Assembly (NCBI GenBank): GCA_013820975.1
Contig: JACDHQ010000212.1
Coordinates: 1 to 5,042, forward strand
Source: Gemmatimonadaceae bacterium
GTDB taxonomy: Bacteria; Gemmatimonadota; Gemmatimonadetes; Gemmatimonadales; Gemmatimonadaceae
Reading direction: 5' to 3'
Length of the DNA: 5,042 nt
The position numbers were made by a program, and so were the translations under genes. Positions 4,415 through 5,042 of this stretch are shown one piece after another. Under the pieces are notes generated by a model that was given only the letters and a program-made list of their open reading frames with translations, did not search any database and was not told where the DNA came from. Position 1 is the stretch's first letter. Each line of letters starts with the position of its first letter.

Positions 4415-5042
4415 ATGAAAAACCCGATCGCGTTCGGCCTTCTGCTTCTCGGTGCCGTGGCTTGTGGCCCGGATACCGGCGCAGTGACTCTCGGTTCGGC
4501 TGGTCCATGGGACCAGACCTACGGTGCGATGAACCGGCGCGGAATCGAGCTCGCGCTCGCCGAATTGAATGCGCGGCCTGAGTATCGGGATGCACAGATC
4601 AGCATCGAATTCCGGAACGACAGCGGCAGCGGCGCCCGGGCGGCGCAGATCGCCCAGGAGTTCGTGGACAACCCGGAGATCATCGCGGTCGTCGGCCACG
4701 TGAACTCCGGCGCGATGGTGTCCGCGGCCAAGGTGTACGACGGCCAACTCGCCGCCGTCGCGACGACGGCCAGCTCGCCCGACCTCACCGGCATCTCGCC
4801 GTGGGCGTTCCGCGTCATCTCCAGCGATTCCGCGAATGGCATCGAGATTGCCCGCTGGGCCGCCCGTCGCGGCCTGACGCGAACCGCGATCCTCTACGAG
4901 AACAACCCGTACGGCCGCGGCCTCGCCGACGCCTTCCGCACCGCATTCCGCGGCGAGGTGATCAGCATCGACCCGATCGCCGAAGGTGCGGACCAGGACT
5001 TCGAGCCGCACATTGCCTACTACAAGGCCGAGCGGCCGACCC
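4415..5042 (+). CDS. ABC transporter substrate-binding lipoprotein, LivJ-like (partial)
   Basis: The frame is open from ATG 4415 to the window end (209 codons); the C-terminal part is missing. The product is a type 1 periplasmic binding protein of the branched-chain amino acid/amide (Leu/Ile/Val-binding, Peripla_BP_6) family, which hands a small ligand to an ABC permease or serves as a sensor. Residues 1-17 form a lipoprotein signal: K2, hydrophobic core 5-16, and lipobox A-V-A-C with C17 as the lipidated residue. The mature part shows LGSAGPW (26-32), GIELALAELNA (43-53), VVGHVNSGAMVSAA (92-105), TTASSPDLT (117-125), FRVISSDSANG (132-142) and LYENNPYGRGLADAF (160-174), all in family order. 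The start is set by the signal peptide; an in-frame GTG at 4319 would bury that signal behind 32 residues. No Shine-Dalgarno site is visible before 4415. The ligand cannot be read from the sequence; amino acids or amides are the usual choice. Confidence 0.9.
   Translation, partial: MKNPIAFGLLLLGAVACGPDTGAVTLGSAGPWDQTYGAMNRRGIELALAELNARPEYRDAQISIEFRNDSGSGARAAQIAQEFVDNPEIIAVVGHVNSGAMVSAAKVYDGQLAAVATTASSPDLTGISPWAFRVISSDSANGIEIARWAARRGLTRTAILYENNPYGRGLADAFRTAFRGEVISIDPIAEGADQDFEPHIAYYKAERPT

Noticed and set aside
4394..5011. 205-codon minus-strand open frame under the lipoprotein gene
   Set aside because: The plus strand has a lipoprotein signal and ordered binding-protein motifs; this is its antisense shadow.

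Overview
This is a GC-rich chromosomal window with strong G/C preference at third codon positions, dense packing and several GTG starts. The gene mix (bacterial agmatine pathway, an OsmC-like protein next to a DCC thiol oxidoreductase, a type 1 substrate-binding lipoprotein) suggests a free-living environmental bacterium. Gemmatimonadota or a similar high-GC phylum is my best guess from the protein style. It is an inference, since there is no rRNA or other marker gene here.

Layout. Positions 1-116 hold the C-terminal end of a nitrilase-family N-carbamoylputrescine amidohydrolase (aguB). A 91-nt spacer follows, filled by ten 7-bp units of a G-rich repeat. Then comes a complete agmatine deiminase (aguA, 208-1299). 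Together the two enzymes convert agmatine to putrescine through N-carbamoylputrescine. The 150-nt spacer after aguA holds a compact hairpin and a small inverted patch of the same heptad repeat. Next is a tightly coupled pair: an OsmC-like protein with a long His-rich, disordered C-terminal extension (1450-2115) and a DCC-family (DUF393) CxxC protein (2115-2603). The stop of the first overlaps the start of the second by one base. Both belong to cysteine-based redox families, so a shared thiol or peroxide role is plausible but unproven.

On the minus strand, 4083-2593 encodes a 496-residue protein. It has an N-terminal NAD(P)-binding Rossmann domain of the NDUFA9-like atypical short-chain dehydrogenase type, and a C-terminal domain that I place only tentatively. 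Its 3' end overlaps the DCC gene tail to tail by 11 bp. A 331-bp intergenic region (4084-4414) separates it from a divergently transcribed lipoprotein gene, cut by the window end. That gene encodes a LivJ-type (PBP type 1) substrate-binding protein.

I found no mobile element, CRISPR array, RNA gene or recognisable defence system. The least ordinary signals are the heptad repeat, which flanks aguA in inverted orientation and runs into its first codons, and the His-rich tail of the OsmC protein, which has its own well-placed internal Shine-Dalgarno and ATG.
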